A DNA stretch of 64,000 nt from Cellvibrionaceae bacterium (GCA_024707385.1 JANPZW010000006.1:1-64000), one strand, 5' to 3'. Counted from the first letter of the stretch, positions 32,669 to 41,664 are shown. Notes: a model not told the origin generated them from the letters alone. A program made the numbers and translations.

Positions 32669-33265
32669 ATGAGCATTTCCGCCATAGTCACGCTGGTCGT
32701 CGTTATCGGCCTGATTTTTTATGTGGTCTCGATCTACAACAAGCTGGTGGCGCTGAAAAACCGCTACCAGAACGCGTTTGCCCAGATCGAAGTCCAGCTG
32801 AAGCGGCGCTACGACCTGATCCCTAACCTGGTGGAAACTGCCAAGGCTTATATGGCGCACGAGCGGGAAACCCTCGAAGCGGTGATTGCCGCGCGCAACA
32901 GCGCTCTGGCGGGACTGAAATCCGCCGCCGCCAACCCGGGAAACGCAGAGGCCATGCAAAATCTGGCGGGCGCGGAAACCATGCTAGGCAATGCGCTCGG
33001 ACGCCTGAATGTCGTTATGGAGGCTTACCCGGATCTGAAGGCCAATCAAAACATGATGCAGCTCTCCGAGGAGCTCACGTCCACGGAAAACAAAGTCGCG
33101 TTCGCGCGCCAAGCCTTCAATGATTCCGTCACCGACTACAACTCCTACCGCCAGAGCTTTCCCCCGGTGATCTTTGCCAATTTGTTCGGCCACAGCCTGG
33201 ACGCCAAATTGCTGGAGTTCGAAGATCGGGCGGCGATTCAGCACGCACCCAAGGTTTCCTTCTGA
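32669..33265 (+). CDS. lemA: LemA family membrane protein
   Basis: A 198-aa protein with one N-terminal membrane helix (about 5-23) and a helical domain starting YNKLVALKNRYQNAFAQIEVQLKRRYDLIPNLVE, the LemA signature. The function of LemA proteins is poorly known. They are very often encoded beside M48 metallopeptidases, as here (42 nt downstream), suggesting they work together at the membrane. Confidence 0.95.
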   Translation: MSISAIVTLVVVIGLIFYVVSIYNKLVALKNRYQNAFAQIEVQLKRRYDLIPNLVETAKAYMAHERETLEAVIAARNSALAGLKSAAANPGNAEAMQNLAGAETMLGNALGRLNVVMEAYPDLKANQNMMQLSEELTSTENKVAFARQAFNDSVTDYNSYRQSFPPVIFANLFGHSLDAKLLEFEDRAAIQHAPKVSF

Positions 33266-33307
33266 CCACGCGCGGCCCCCGAGCCGCGCCATCTCTAAAC
33301 GGACGCT

Positions 33308-35257
33308 ATGAACTTCTTTGCCGAACAAGAACGGGCGCGGCGCAATACTTTGGTGCTGGTCGGCCTGATGGCGGCCGCTGTGCTCTGCCTGATTTTGATG
33401 ACCGCGCTGGTCATCAGCCTGATCCTGCATTTCACCCAACATCCCATCGATTCAGAGAGCCTCGCTATAGGCCTGCAAGTGCCGTGGAGCCAGCGCTTTG
33501 CACAGGTCATGCGCTCTGACCTTATCTACTACGCCGCCGTAGGTGTGCTGGCGACGGTATTGGGCGGTTCGCTGTTTAAATTCTTCCAGCTCGGCGGCAA
33601 TGGCCGGCGCGTCGCCGAGGCGCTCGGCGGTCGCATGATCCTGCCCAACACCACCGCAGCGGCGGAGCGCAAGATACTCAACATAGTCGAGGAGATGGCA
33701 ATCGCCTCCGGCAATCCAGTACCACCGGTTTACCTCCTGGATGAGCCCGGCATCAACGCCTTTGCCGCCGGCACCGACCGGCGCAACGCTGTCATAGGAG
33801 TCACCCGCGGCAGTATCGAACTACTTAATCGCGATGAACTGCAGGGCGTCATCGCGCACGAGTTCAGCCATATCCACAACGGCGACATGCGCCTGAATAT
33901 GCGTCTCGTGGCGGTGTTGCACGGAATACTGCTGATCGGCCTGATCGGCTCCATGATGCTCAGGTCGTCGTCGCGCCGCAGCAAGAACCAGGGAGCGCAG
34001 GTGGGGCTGGGACTGGCCTTTGTGGTGCTGGGGTATTGCGGCGTGTTTTTTGGCAATCTCATCAAAGCGGCCGTCAGCCGACAGCGCGAATTTCTCGCCG
34101 ATGCCTCCGCGGTGCAATTCACCCGCAATCCCTCCGGAATCGCCAACGCGCTGAAAAAGATCGGCGGCCACCATGACCATGCCCTGCTGCAAAACCCGCG
34201 TGCGGCGGAGTTCAGCCATATGTATTTCAGCCAGGGGATATCGTCGGCCTTGGGATTGATGCTGGCGACCCACCCTCCACTGCCACAGCGAATCCGCAAG
34301 ATCCAGCCGCGTTGGGATGGCGCCATGATCACGCCACAACCCGCCCCGGTTGCCGATACAGCTGCACCGCGCGAGCGCGATACCAGGAGCGCGGCAATGG
34401 CCGCCACCCTGGCGATGGCTGCGGTGGATCAGGTGGGAATGACATCACCGGAAAAAATCGAGGATGCGCAGGTGTTTATTAAAGGGCTGCCGGAGCGTAT
34501 TCACGCTGCCGCCCACGAGCCTTTTAATTGCCGCGCGCTCATCTACTGGCTGTTGTTGGATCGCCGTCATCCCGCCTCTTTGCAGAAGCAGTGGCAAATG
34601 TTGCGGGAATCTCTGGACAGCACAACTCTTGCCGCAATGGAGGATCTGCGGGGGGATATGACACTGCTGCAGCGCTCCGACAATTTGCGCATCATCGACC
34701 TGTGCCTGCCAGCACTGAAAACTCTGTCCGCCAATCAATATCAAACCTTCAAGAAAGATCTGCTCCGGCTCATCAAGGTGGATGACGACATCTCGCTCTT
34801 TGAATGGAGCCTCTATCGCATAGTCACGAGCAGTTATGAGAATCGCGTAGTGAGCGGCAATAAACGTTTGAACCAGATGCAGGACGCGGTTCAGGTTTTG
34901 CTGACCGCCGCCTGTAACGATCTGAACGACGCCGCGTTCAGCGGCGCCCTCGCTGCGGCTGAACGACACCTCAGCGGGACCAGTCTGCAAAAAGAAGTGA
35001 ATCGCAAGGTTTCCGTCGCGGCGCTGGACGCCGCCATGAAGGAACTGGAGCAGTTACGACCCTTGGACAAGCCGCCGCTACTCAAGGGCATCGCCGCTTG
35101 CATTGAGTCGGATGGAAAAGTGACGGAGGAAGAGCTGGAACTGTTTCGCGCGGTCGCCGACTGCCTGGATTGCCCGGTGCCGCCGCTGGGTGCAGGTCAC
35201 ACCCTGCCGCAAGCTCAGCCCGTCCCAGTGTTATGCACCCCAAGGCATAGGGTCTGA
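33308..35257 (+). CDS. M48 metallopeptidase (HtpX-like) with C-terminal TerB-like region
   Basis: A 649-aa membrane protease. Two N-terminal membrane segments (about 13-42 and 72-92) are followed by the zinc motif HEFSH (residues 184-188), two more hydrophobic stretches and the third ligand region REFLADASAVQ. This is the HtpX/Ste24 layout. The 300 or so extra C-terminal residues are not found in HtpX; the last 70 (GIAACIESDGKVTEEELELFRAV) resemble a TerB-like helical domain. It likely degrades misfolded membrane proteins, with LemA as partner. Its last 43 nt overlap the convergent exonuclease gene, and the final residues (after PVPPL) look unlike a conserved domain. Confidence 0.88.
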   Translation: MNFFAEQERARRNTLVLVGLMAAAVLCLILMTALVISLILHFTQHPIDSESLAIGLQVPWSQRFAQVMRSDLIYYAAVGVLATVLGGSLFKFFQLGGNGRRVAEALGGRMILPNTTAAAERKILNIVEEMAIASGNPVPPVYLLDEPGINAFAAGTDRRNAVIGVTRGSIELLNRDELQGVIAHEFSHIHNGDMRLNMRLVAVLHGILLIGLIGSMMLRSSSRRSKNQGAQVGLGLAFVVLGYCGVFFGNLIKAAVSRQREFLADASAVQFTRNPSGIANALKKIGGHHDHALLQNPRAAEFSHMYFSQGISSALGLMLATHPPLPQRIRKIQPRWDGAMITPQPAPVADTAAPRERDTRSAAMAATLAMAAVDQVGMTSPEKIEDAQVFIKGLPERIHAAAHEPFNCRALIYWLLLDRRHPASLQKQWQMLRESLDSTTLAAMEDLRGDMTLLQRSDNLRIIDLCLPALKTLSANQYQTFKKDLLRLIKVDDDISLFEWSLYRIVTSSYENRVVSGNKRLNQMQDAVQVLLTAACNDLNDAAFSGALAAAERHLSGTSLQKEVNRKVSVAALDAAMKELEQLRPLDKPPLLKGIAACIESDGKVTEEELELFRAVADCLDCPVPPLGAGHTLPQAQPVPVLCTPRHRV

Positions 35258-35730
35258 GTCTGCGCGTAGACCTTCTGGATGAATTCCGCATCGGAGCTGG
35301 CCCTATGGCGCTCCACCTTGGACTCGCTGAGCATGTGATTGCGCACCTTGTCCCACATTAAATATTGGCATTCCGTCTGGATATTCTCGATGGCGCTCAA
35401 TTGAAAGGACGGCTGCATACCAGCGGCGGCAAATAACTTATTGAGCCACGCCTTATCCACCACCCATGCATCGGAATAAAGCGTGCGCCGACCCAATCGC
35501 TGGTTGAGCGCGGCGCAGACCTGTACCACATCCAGACCAGATCGCTGCAAAAGCTCGCGACTGATGCCGTGCACCTCCTCCGCACTCTCGTCCCAGTAAA
35601 CCCAAGACTGCTCAGGCCGAATCAGCATACAGAAACGCTCGCCGCAGCCGAGGGAATAGCCGACCTCAATGGGGTAGCTATGGTAGCCAAATCCGGATGC
35701 TTCAAAATCCAGAATATCGGGACAATCCAT
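35215..35730 (-). CDS. DEDDh-type 3'-5' exonuclease-like protein
   Basis: A 171-aa protein of the RNase T/DnaQ fold. LDFEASG near the N terminus carries the first Asp and Glu. The EVHGIS motif, the YSDAWVVDKAW region with the second Asp, and HRASSDAEF with the final His and Asp complete the DEDDh set. It probably trims DNA or RNA 3' ends; the substrate is unknown. It overlaps the M48 gene tail to tail by 43 nt and has no obvious operon partner. Confidence 0.82.
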   Translation of the reverse strand: MDCPDILDFEASGFGYHSYPIEVGYSLGCGERFCMLIRPEQSWVYWDESAEEVHGISRELLQRSGLDVVQVCAALNQRLGRRTLYSDAWVVDKAWLNKLFAAAGMQPSFQLSAIENIQTECQYLMWDKVRNHMLSESKVERHRASSDAEFIQKVYAQTQTLCLGVHNTGTG

Positions 35731-35779
35731 GATGGCAATGGCTCAGAAAAATGGCGGAATCCGTCAAACCAGCGGCAAA

Positions 35780-36397
35780 TCAATTCACATAAACGGGGCC
35801 GACACCCATGCCCCAGATCACCACGGTTGCCATCAAGGTCGTCACCAGCAGCACTAGGCCCACAGTGACCACAGAAGTGGCGTACATGAAGGCCTGTTCC
35901 TTACTGATGTTCATCAGAATCGGAATACCTTGATAGATCAGATACACAGAATAGGCAGCGGCCAATCCTATCACCGCTGTCACCAGCCAGAGCTGCGGGT
36001 ACAGCATGACAAAACCGGCGATCAGTATCGGGGTGGAAACATATACGGCAAGAGCGGTGCTTTCATAATGGCGAGTTGCGTCATCTCCTTGCACACCATA
36101 GGTCTTGGACATCCAATTGATGAACTCACCCAGCAGATAGATTCCCGCCAGCAATGCCGCATAAGTGAGAGCGCATAAGGAGGCCGCACTGACCGGAGTC
36201 AACCTGACCACGTCGCCATTACCAATCACCCAGCCCACCTGGGTCACGCCCACATAAGCGCAAATGGCAGGGATCAACGCCAAGAATGGAACGTGATTGA
36301 GAAAAACCTGAATAAACGAATTTTTTTCGTTGCGAATCGCCTGCCACTCCGTATTAGGGTGGAGAAGAATGCCCAACGTATGTTGCAGAATACCCAT
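35780..36397 (-). CDS. Yip1-family membrane protein
   Basis: A 205-aa protein with five predicted membrane helices and the N-terminal amphipathic stretch typical of bacterial Yip1-domain (PF04893-type) proteins (LLHPNTEWQAIRNEK). The function in bacteria is unknown. A strong GGGAGG site lies 5 nt before the ATG. The upstream 177 nt contain an A/T-rich stretch and a TTCTTAAGAA palindrome but no convincing promoter. Confidence 0.85.
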   Translation of the reverse strand: MGILQHTLGILLHPNTEWQAIRNEKNSFIQVFLNHVPFLALIPAICAYVGVTQVGWVIGNGDVVRLTPVSAASLCALTYAALLAGIYLLGEFINWMSKTYGVQGDDATRHYESTALAVYVSTPILIAGFVMLYPQLWLVTAVIGLAAAYSVYLIYQGIPILMNISKEQAFMYATSVVTVGLVLLVTTLMATVVIWGMGVGPVYVN

Positions 36398-36574
36398 ACA
36401 AACCTCCCGATAGCGTCGTTATTAATTTTATGTTGCGAAGAAGCTGTGGGCTGATTGTACGAGATTCTTAAGAAGAAAGAGTTGTGGCGGATATGCAGCG
36501 TAAGACGGATTCGCAATCTAAAAGCCGCTCTCAGATCTTTTAGCTATAAGAACGGACTTTAAAAAAGCAATCGT

Positions 36575-36982
36575 TTATTTAATTACGCGCAAACTTGGGC
36601 GTTTTTCAGTGGACCCCGGGGCTGGAGCTGAGGGATCGGGCGGAGTGGGAGCGGAAGGTTCAGGCTCAAACATCATTCCCTGACCATTCTCCTTGGCATA
36701 AATACCTAAAACTGCATGACAGGGAACAAATATCTCGGTGGGTATGCCGCCGAAGCGCGCGCTGAAGCGCACGCCGGCGTTGCCCAGATCTAGCCCTATG
36801 ACAGCCCGCGGAGCTATGTTGAGCACAATCTGCCCGTCCTTGTTGACATACTGTTGCGGGACTTCCACACCATCCGCCCGTGCGAAGACCACCAAATAAG
36901 GCGTCAGGGAATTGTCCACGATCCAATCGTAGAGAGCGCGAATGAAATACGGCCGGCTGGACGTCATGGTGGACTTGTTCAC
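36575..36982 (-). CDS. sspB: ClpXP adaptor SspB
   Basis: A 135-aa protein. SspB binds ssrA-tagged peptides and hands them to ClpXP. The folded domain (SSRPYFIRALYDWIVDN to AVLGIYAKENGQGMMF) is intact. A proline-rich linker follows, then the short C-terminal motif RPSLRVIK, which docks onto ClpX. Start is ATG 36982 or the second ATG at 36967, which matches the family better. It follows sspA by 27 nt. Confidence 0.95.
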   Translation of the reverse strand: MNKSTMTSSRPYFIRALYDWIVDNSLTPYLVVFARADGVEVPQQYVNKDGQIVLNIAPRAVIGLDLGNAGVRFSARFGGIPTEIFVPCHAVLGIYAKENGQGMMFEPEPSAPTPPDPSAPAPGSTEKRPSLRVIK

Positions 36983-37009
36983 GGCATTTTTACCCTCTTA
37001 GCTGTTCCA

Positions 37010-37642
37010 TCACGCGGAGCGGATAGCCCGTTCCCAGTCGGAGAGGCTGGCCTGGAATGATTCCCGGGAGAATATGCGCTGCATGTAATCCAGGAGAGGT
37101 TGGGTCTGGCGCGCAGACGGGAGATGTATATCGAAACTCGGTAGACGCCAGAGAATGGGCGCGATACAACAGTCGAGCAAGGAGAAATCCGAGCTCATGA
37201 AAAATGGTTTTTCACCAAAGATGGGCGCAACCGCGATCAAGCCCTCGGCCAACTGTTTGCGCGCACTCGCCACCTGATCTTTGCTGCGGCTGCGGAGAAG
37301 GGTTTCCACCAGAGGGCACCAGTCCTCTTCCACCCGGTGCATATACTGACGAATTTCAGCGCGGGCGACAGGATAGACAGGTAGCAGCGGCGGATGGGGA
37401 AAGCGTTCGTCCAGATATTCCATCATGATCCGCGGTTCATAGATCGATAGATCGCGGTCAATCAGAGTAGGCAGGGAAGCGTAGGGATTGGTTTCAAGCA
37501 CTTCGCGCGGCAGGTTTTGCGGGTCAACCGTAACAATCTCAACACCCACGCCCTTCTCGGCCAGCACCATTCGTACTCGATGGCTGTAGTGATCCTTCGC
37601 ATTGGAGAAAAGCGCCGCAGAGCGTTTGGCCGCACCAACCAT
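37010..37642 (-). CDS. sspA: Stringent starvation protein A
   Basis: A 210-aa glutathione-S-transferase-fold protein that binds RNA polymerase in E. coli and supports acid and stationary-phase survival. The N-terminal thioredoxin-like half (SNAKDHYSHRVRMVLAEKGV, NPYASLPTLIDRDLSIYEPRIMMEYL) and the helical C-terminal half are complete. I chose ATG 37642; the GTG at 37660 lies in what looks like its ribosome-binding region (GGGGGGTG). Part of the pet-ssp gene set. Confidence 0.95.
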   Translation of the reverse strand: MVGAAKRSAALFSNAKDHYSHRVRMVLAEKGVGVEIVTVDPQNLPREVLETNPYASLPTLIDRDLSIYEPRIMMEYLDERFPHPPLLPVYPVARAEIRQYMHRVEEDWCPLVETLLRSRSKDQVASARKQLAEGLIAVAPIFGEKPFFMSSDFSLLDCCIAPILWRLPSFDIHLPSARQTQPLLDYMQRIFSRESFQASLSDWERAIRSA

Positions 37643-37699
37643 CAGGATCACACCCCCCACAATGCCAAGGGCGGACTTGATGCCTCGGCGAAGATCAAA

Positions 37700-37722
37700 G
37701 GGCGACCGCAGAGCGGTCGCCC
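37700..37722 (-). terminator. Hairpin between the cytochrome b/c1 gene and sspA
   Basis: GGGCGACCGC and GCGGTCGCCC form a perfect 10-bp stem with a 3-nt loop, 7 nt after the petBC stop. On the minus strand the tail is TTTGATCTT, a moderate T-run. It probably ends most pet transcripts and leaves some readthrough into sspA-sspB. Confidence 0.75.
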
Positions 37723-37729
37723 ATTATTT

Positions 37730-39787
37730 TTAATGAACGTCTTTCCAATACTCACGGTTCAACAACCACGCGAACATCAGCAGAACGATCAGAAACAACA
37801 TTACGTAGACGCCGATACGTTTACGGTCTGAAGCACCGGGTTCCGCCACATATTCGAGGAAGTTGACCACATCGTACACGGCTATCTCAAATTCTTTCTG
37901 ATCGAGAGAACCTTTGATGGCACCCGGGGCAAGGCTGCCGCAGGGAACGCTGGCAGGCTCGCCCACCTGATTGCGCTCTGCGCGGCCATGGCTGTCAACC
38001 TTCGGCCCTGGGGCGCACTCGAGTAGTCCTTGCAATTCGAGCATTGCGTGCGGCATACCTACGTTGGCAAACACTTTATTGTTGACGCCGGTGGGGCGTG
38101 TATCGTCGCGATAGAACGTCAGCAAATAGGTGTACAACCATTCAGGTGAGCGCGAACGCGCTACCAAGCTGAGATCCGGCGGTGCTGCTCCGAACCATTG
38201 TTTTGCCTTCGGGGTGGACATGGAGATGGTCATCAACTCGCCGATCTTCTGATCGGTGAAAATGATGTTGTCGAGCATCACCTGATCCGGGATCTCCAGA
38301 TCCTCTCCCACTCGGCCATAACGCGAGTAATTCAAGCTGTGGCATCCCATGCAGTAGCTGACAAAATACTTCAGCCCGCGCTGGAGAGACGCCTTGTCAT
38401 CAAAATCAAACGGCTTGTGTGGCTCCATGCAAGGTACAGCACCACATGGGCCGCCTTCGCTAGCACCGACAGCCTTGATCGGCACTATGACAAGCACCAC
38501 AAACAGTGCCAGACCACCGAATACCAGTCCTTTGCTCAAACCGGTCATGCGTACGCGATCCGGTACTGGCAGGCACTTCTCGCGACGGGTCCAGAATGGC
38601 ATACCGATGAAGTAGGCAAAATAGAGAACCGTGCACACCTGCGCCAGAATAGTACGCCCCGGTGTAGAAGGTTTAACGCCCAGGTAGCCGAGGATGACGA
38701 AAGATGCAGCAAATACAATCAATGCAACGCGGCTGAAAGTGCCTTTGTAGCGGATGGATTTGACCGGGCTTTTATCCAGCCAGGGCAGCACAAACAGGAT
38801 AGCGATAGCGGCCGCCATAATCACAAAGCCAAGGAACTTGGATGTCAGCGGGCCTATGTCAATAGTCACTGCGCGCAGCATTGCGTAGAAAGGAGTGAAG
38901 TACCAAACAGGCGCAATATGCTCCGGCGTCTTCAAACCATTGGCTTGCTCAAAGTTGGCGTATTCAAGGAAAAAGCCGCCCATTTCTGGAGCAAAAAAGA
39001 TAATGCCGCAGAAGGCGAACAAAAATACCGTGATACCGACTATGTCATGAACGGTGTAGTAGGGATGGAAAGGGACACCATCCAAAGGAATGCCATTGGC
39101 GTCCTTGTTCTTTTTGATCTCAACACCATCCGGGTTGTTGGAACCCACCTGGTGCAGCGCGAGGAGGTGAAGCACCACCAGCGCCAACAAAACTATAGGC
39201 AACGCCACTACGTGCAGGGCGAAGAAGCGGTTGAGCGTCGCACCTGAGATCAGATAGTCCCCGCGGATCCACTGCACCAAATCCTCTCCAACCACCGGCA
39301 CAGCGCCGAACAGGTTAACAATTACCTGCGCACCCCAGTAGGACATCTGACCCCATGGCAGAACGTAGCCCATGAAAGCTTCAGCCATCAGAACAACGTA
39401 GATCAACATACCAAAGATCCACACCAATTCCCGCGGTGCTTTATAAGAGCCGTACATCAAACCGCGGAACATGTGCATGTAAACCACCAGGAAAAACGCG
39501 GACGCGCCGGTGGAATGCATGTAGCGCAAAATATCCCCGTAGGGCACGTCTCTCATGATGTATTCGACGGATGCGAACGCGCCTTCGGCGGAAGGCTCGA
39601 AATTCATCGTGAGCCAGATCCCGGTCAACAGCTGATTGACCAGAACCAACAGTGACAGAACACCAAAGATATACCAGAAATTGAAGTTTTTCGGCGCGTA
39701 GTATTTACCCATGTGGGTATCCCACGCACGCTGTACCGGGAGGCGATAATCAATCCAGCTCCACAGATCACCAAGCCACTTAGTCAT
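37730..39787 (-). CDS. petBC: Fused cytochrome b / cytochrome c1 (bc1 complex)
   Basis: A 685-aa single reading frame. Residues about 1-410 are cytochrome b with its membrane helices, two haem-ligand helices (RYMHSTGASAFFLVVYMHMF and RFFALHVVALPIVLLALVVLH) and a PVWYFTPFYAMLR quinol-site region (PEW equivalent). From about M414 a signal-like helix leads into cytochrome c1 with the CMGCH haem motif (479-483), a methionine-rich ligand region and a C-terminal anchor helix. In most gammaproteobacteria these are two genes; a similar fusion, fbcH, is cut after synthesis in Bradyrhizobium. At the junction the sequence reads ATGACC, so an ATGA overlap of two genes can be imagined, but both halves are in one frame. 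Confidence 0.9.
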   Translation of the reverse strand: MTKWLGDLWSWIDYRLPVQRAWDTHMGKYYAPKNFNFWYIFGVLSLLVLVNQLLTGIWLTMNFEPSAEGAFASVEYIMRDVPYGDILRYMHSTGASAFFLVVYMHMFRGLMYGSYKAPRELVWIFGMLIYVVLMAEAFMGYVLPWGQMSYWGAQVIVNLFGAVPVVGEDLVQWIRGDYLISGATLNRFFALHVVALPIVLLALVVLHLLALHQVGSNNPDGVEIKKNKDANGIPLDGVPFHPYYTVHDIVGITVFLFAFCGIIFFAPEMGGFFLEYANFEQANGLKTPEHIAPVWYFTPFYAMLRAVTIDIGPLTSKFLGFVIMAAAIAILFVLPWLDKSPVKSIRYKGTFSRVALIVFAASFVILGYLGVKPSTPGRTILAQVCTVLYFAYFIGMPFWTRREKCLPVPDRVRMTGLSKGLVFGGLALFVVLVIVPIKAVGASEGGPCGAVPCMEPHKPFDFDDKASLQRGLKYFVSYCMGCHSLNYSRYGRVGEDLEIPDQVMLDNIIFTDQKIGELMTISMSTPKAKQWFGAAPPDLSLVARSRSPEWLYTYLLTFYRDDTRPTGVNNKVFANVGMPHAMLELQGLLECAPGPKVDSHGRAERNQVGEPASVPCGSLAPGAIKGSLDQKEFEIAVYDVVNFLEYVAEPGASDRKRIGVYVMLFLIVLLMFAWLLNREYWKDVH

Positions 39788-39791
39788 TGGA

Positions 39792-40388
39792 TCAAGCCTC
39801 CTGATCTTCGCCGATGAGAATTACGGTATCGCTGAGATACTTGTGCGGCGGAACTTCGAGATTGATGGGCGCCGGCACGCCTTTCAGAACACGTCCGGCC
39901 AGATCGAATTTTGAACCGTGGCATTTGCAGAAAAAGCCACCCTGCCAAATGATACCGCCGCCCATATCGAGCGATCCCACAGCTGGCTCATAACCCGGTG
40001 CGCATCCCAAGTGTGTGCACAGGCCGAGCAATACGGCGAATTCTTCTTTTATCGCGCGGGATTCATTTTTCGCGTAACCGGGCTGAACGGATTTTTCCGA
40101 CGTCGGGTCGCGCAGCTCTGGCTCCATCACTTTCAATCCGGCAAGTGCTGCGGCAGTTCGTCGCACTATATAAACCGGCTTGCCTCGCCACTCCACTGTC
40201 ACCATCTGACCCGGCTCGAGTTTGGCAACGTTGATTTCCACCGGCGCGCCCGCCGCTTTAGCTTTGGCGCTGGGGTTCCACGACCCCACAAAAGGTACCG
40301 CGGCGCCGACCACACCCGCAGCCCCCACGACGGACGTCATGGCCGTGAGAACACGGCGACGCCCTTGGTTTACACCGTCATTACTCAT
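39792..40388 (-). CDS. petA: Ubiquinol-cytochrome c reductase iron-sulfur subunit (Rieske)
   Basis: A 198-aa protein with a twin-arginine-type N terminus (GRRRVLTAM, then a hydrophobic helix) followed by the Rieske domain. The [2Fe-2S] ligands are in CTHLGC and CKCHGS. It passes electrons from quinol to cytochrome c1 in the periplasm. A GGGAG site precedes the ATG. The fused b/c1 gene starts 4 nt after its stop, so the two form one operon. Confidence 0.97.
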   Translation of the reverse strand: MSNDGVNQGRRRVLTAMTSVVGAAGVVGAAVPFVGSWNPSAKAKAAGAPVEINVAKLEPGQMVTVEWRGKPVYIVRRTAAALAGLKVMEPELRDPTSEKSVQPGYAKNESRAIKEEFAVLLGLCTHLGCAPGYEPAVGSLDMGGGIIWQGGFFCKCHGSKFDLAGRVLKGVPAPINLEVPPHKYLSDTVILIGEDQEA

Positions 40389-40660
40389 GACGCAGATCTC
40401 CCGTGACAGCTTTCAAAAGACAAAGGTTTAAGAATGGAAGCAAATGCAAAGACCTAAATCGGCGGGATCACAATTAAAAGATTGGCCCGGCGCGCTTACA
40501 GCGGCCGGCACTTATTGAAATGAGTGCCCCAAGTGCCCGCAAAAATGGCCACCATGGTAATGAAAAAGCCTAGGTCTTACAAGGAAATACACGCCTCAGA
40601 ACAGGGCGCAAATGCGCTTCCAGAAAATTAAATGCGGCAGCCAAACCGCGCGAAAGACAA
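40389..40660 (-). other. Intergenic region upstream of petA
   Basis: About 270 nt between the rpsI terminator and petA with no open frame of note on either strand. It should contain the petA promoter, but no -35/-10 pair stood out clearly. It is more A/T-rich near petA. Confidence 0.5.
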
Positions 40661-40689
40661 AAACAAAAAAGCCCGAACAAGTCGGGCTT
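40661..40689 (-). terminator. Terminator after rplM-rpsI
   Basis: On the minus strand AAGCCCGA and TCGGGCTT pair (8 bp, 5-nt loop), followed by TTTTTTGTTTTTG. This is a standard intrinsic terminator 16 nt after the rpsI stop. Confidence 0.92.
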
Positions 40690-40705
40690 TGAAGCACACA
40701 CCAAA

Positions 40706-41098
40706 TTAACGCTTGGAGTATTGTGGTCTCTTACGCGCTTTGCGCAGACCGACTTTCTTACGCTCAACCTCACGCGAGTCACGAGTAACATAACCCGCTT
40801 TGCGCAGTTCGGGACGCAGACTTTCGTCGTAAGCCATCAGGGCGCGAGTCAAGCCGTGGCGAATAGCGCCTGCCTGACCGAAGCTGCCGCCGCCGGCCAC
40901 AGTGATTTTGATATCGAATTTGTCGGTGTTGCCAGTCAGTTCGAGCGGCTGACGCACGATCATTCGCGCAACTTCACGTCCGAAATAATCTTCCAGAGTG
41001 CGATCGTTGACGCTGATTTTACCGCTGCCTTGAGAGATGAAGACTCGAGCAGTGGCGGTCTTGCGTCGACCAGTACCATAAAATTGTTCACCTGCCAT
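40706..41098 (-). CDS. rpsI: 30S ribosomal protein S9
   Basis: A 130-aa S9 ending in the conserved basic tail [12 protein letters not shown] that contacts P-site t[18 protein letters not shown] and [19 protein letters not shown] are family motifs. It follows rplM by 13 nt in the universal rplM-rpsI pair. Confidence 0.98.
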   Translation of the reverse strand: MAGEQFYGTGRRKTATARVFISQGSGKISVNDRTLEDYFGREVARMIVRQPLELTGNTDKFDIKITVAGGGSFGQAGAIRHGLTRALMAYDESLRPELRKAGYVTRDSREVERKKVGLRKARKRPQYSKR

Positions 41099-41111
41099 AA
41101 TTCAGCTTCCG

Positions 41112-41540
41112 TTAAAAGTTGAGTTCTTGGGGTTGCTGGGCGGCGTGCGGATGAGCATCACCGGCATAAACCTTCAGTTTTTTGAAGATCGCCCGGCCCA
41201 GAGGACCTTTAGGCAACATACCTTTTACGGCACTCAGAATGGTCAATTCCGGAGCCTTGTCGATCAACTTTTCGAAGCTGATGGATTTCAAACCACCGGG
41301 ATAACCGGTGTGGTGATGGTAGATCTTGTCTTTGGCTTTATTACCCGTGACACGGACCTTTTCGGCATTGACCACGACGATGTAATCGCCGGTATCCACG
41401 TGCGGGGTGAATTCAGGCTTGTGCTTGCCACGCAGACGGTGGGCAAGCTCTGCGGCCAAACGACCGAGAGTTTTGCCTGAAGCATCGACAATGTACCAGT
41501 CACGTTTTACTGTTTCAGATTTGGCACTGTAAGTCTTCAT
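41112..41540 (-). CDS. rplM: 50S ribosomal protein L13
   Basis: A 142-aa L13. I chose ATG 41540 ([15 protein letters not shown]), which gives exactly the E. coli length; an in-frame TTG at 41555 adds five residues and lies over the AAGG ribosome-binding site. [11 protein letters not shown] and [11 protein letters not shown] motifs are present. Confidence 0.97.
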   Translation of the reverse strand: MKTYSAKSETVKRDWYIVDASGKTLGRLAAELAHRLRGKHKPEFTPHVDTGDYIVVVNAEKVRVTGNKAKDKIYHHHTGYPGGLKSISFEKLIDKAPELTILSAVKGMLPKGPLGRAIFKKLKVYAGDAHPHAAQQPQELNF

Positions 41541-41635
41541 GTTGTAGGCCTTCAAACGTAGGGTACAAAATGGAACCCGGTCTAAACCGGAAGTTGGAAA
41601 CCCTGTCCAGAATACCCGGACAAAAAGGAGCGCGA

Positions 41636-41664
41636 ATCCTACACAAGCGCTGCTTGTTTTTCAA
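41636..41664 (-). promoter_or_regulatory. rplM-rpsI promoter, overlapping a zapE hairpin
   Basis: On the minus strand TTGAAA (41659-41664) and TAGGAT (41636-41641) are spaced by exactly 17 nt and followed by a GC-rich start region. The same bases form a hairpin (GCTGCTTG, loop of A's, CAAGCAGC) 20-odd nt after zapE, so terminator-like structure and promoter overlap. The roughly 95-nt leader has small hairpins (CCGGT/ACCGG) that may be an L13 autoregulatory site. Confidence 0.72.

Noticed and set aside
33730..34407. A 225-codon frame antisense to the M48 gene
   Set aside because: It is the reverse shadow of a GC-rich coding region and shows no recognisable domain.
36398..36574. A promoter with TACAAT before the Yip1 gene
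   Set aside because: The -10-like box has no acceptable -35 at 16-18 nt, so I did not list it.
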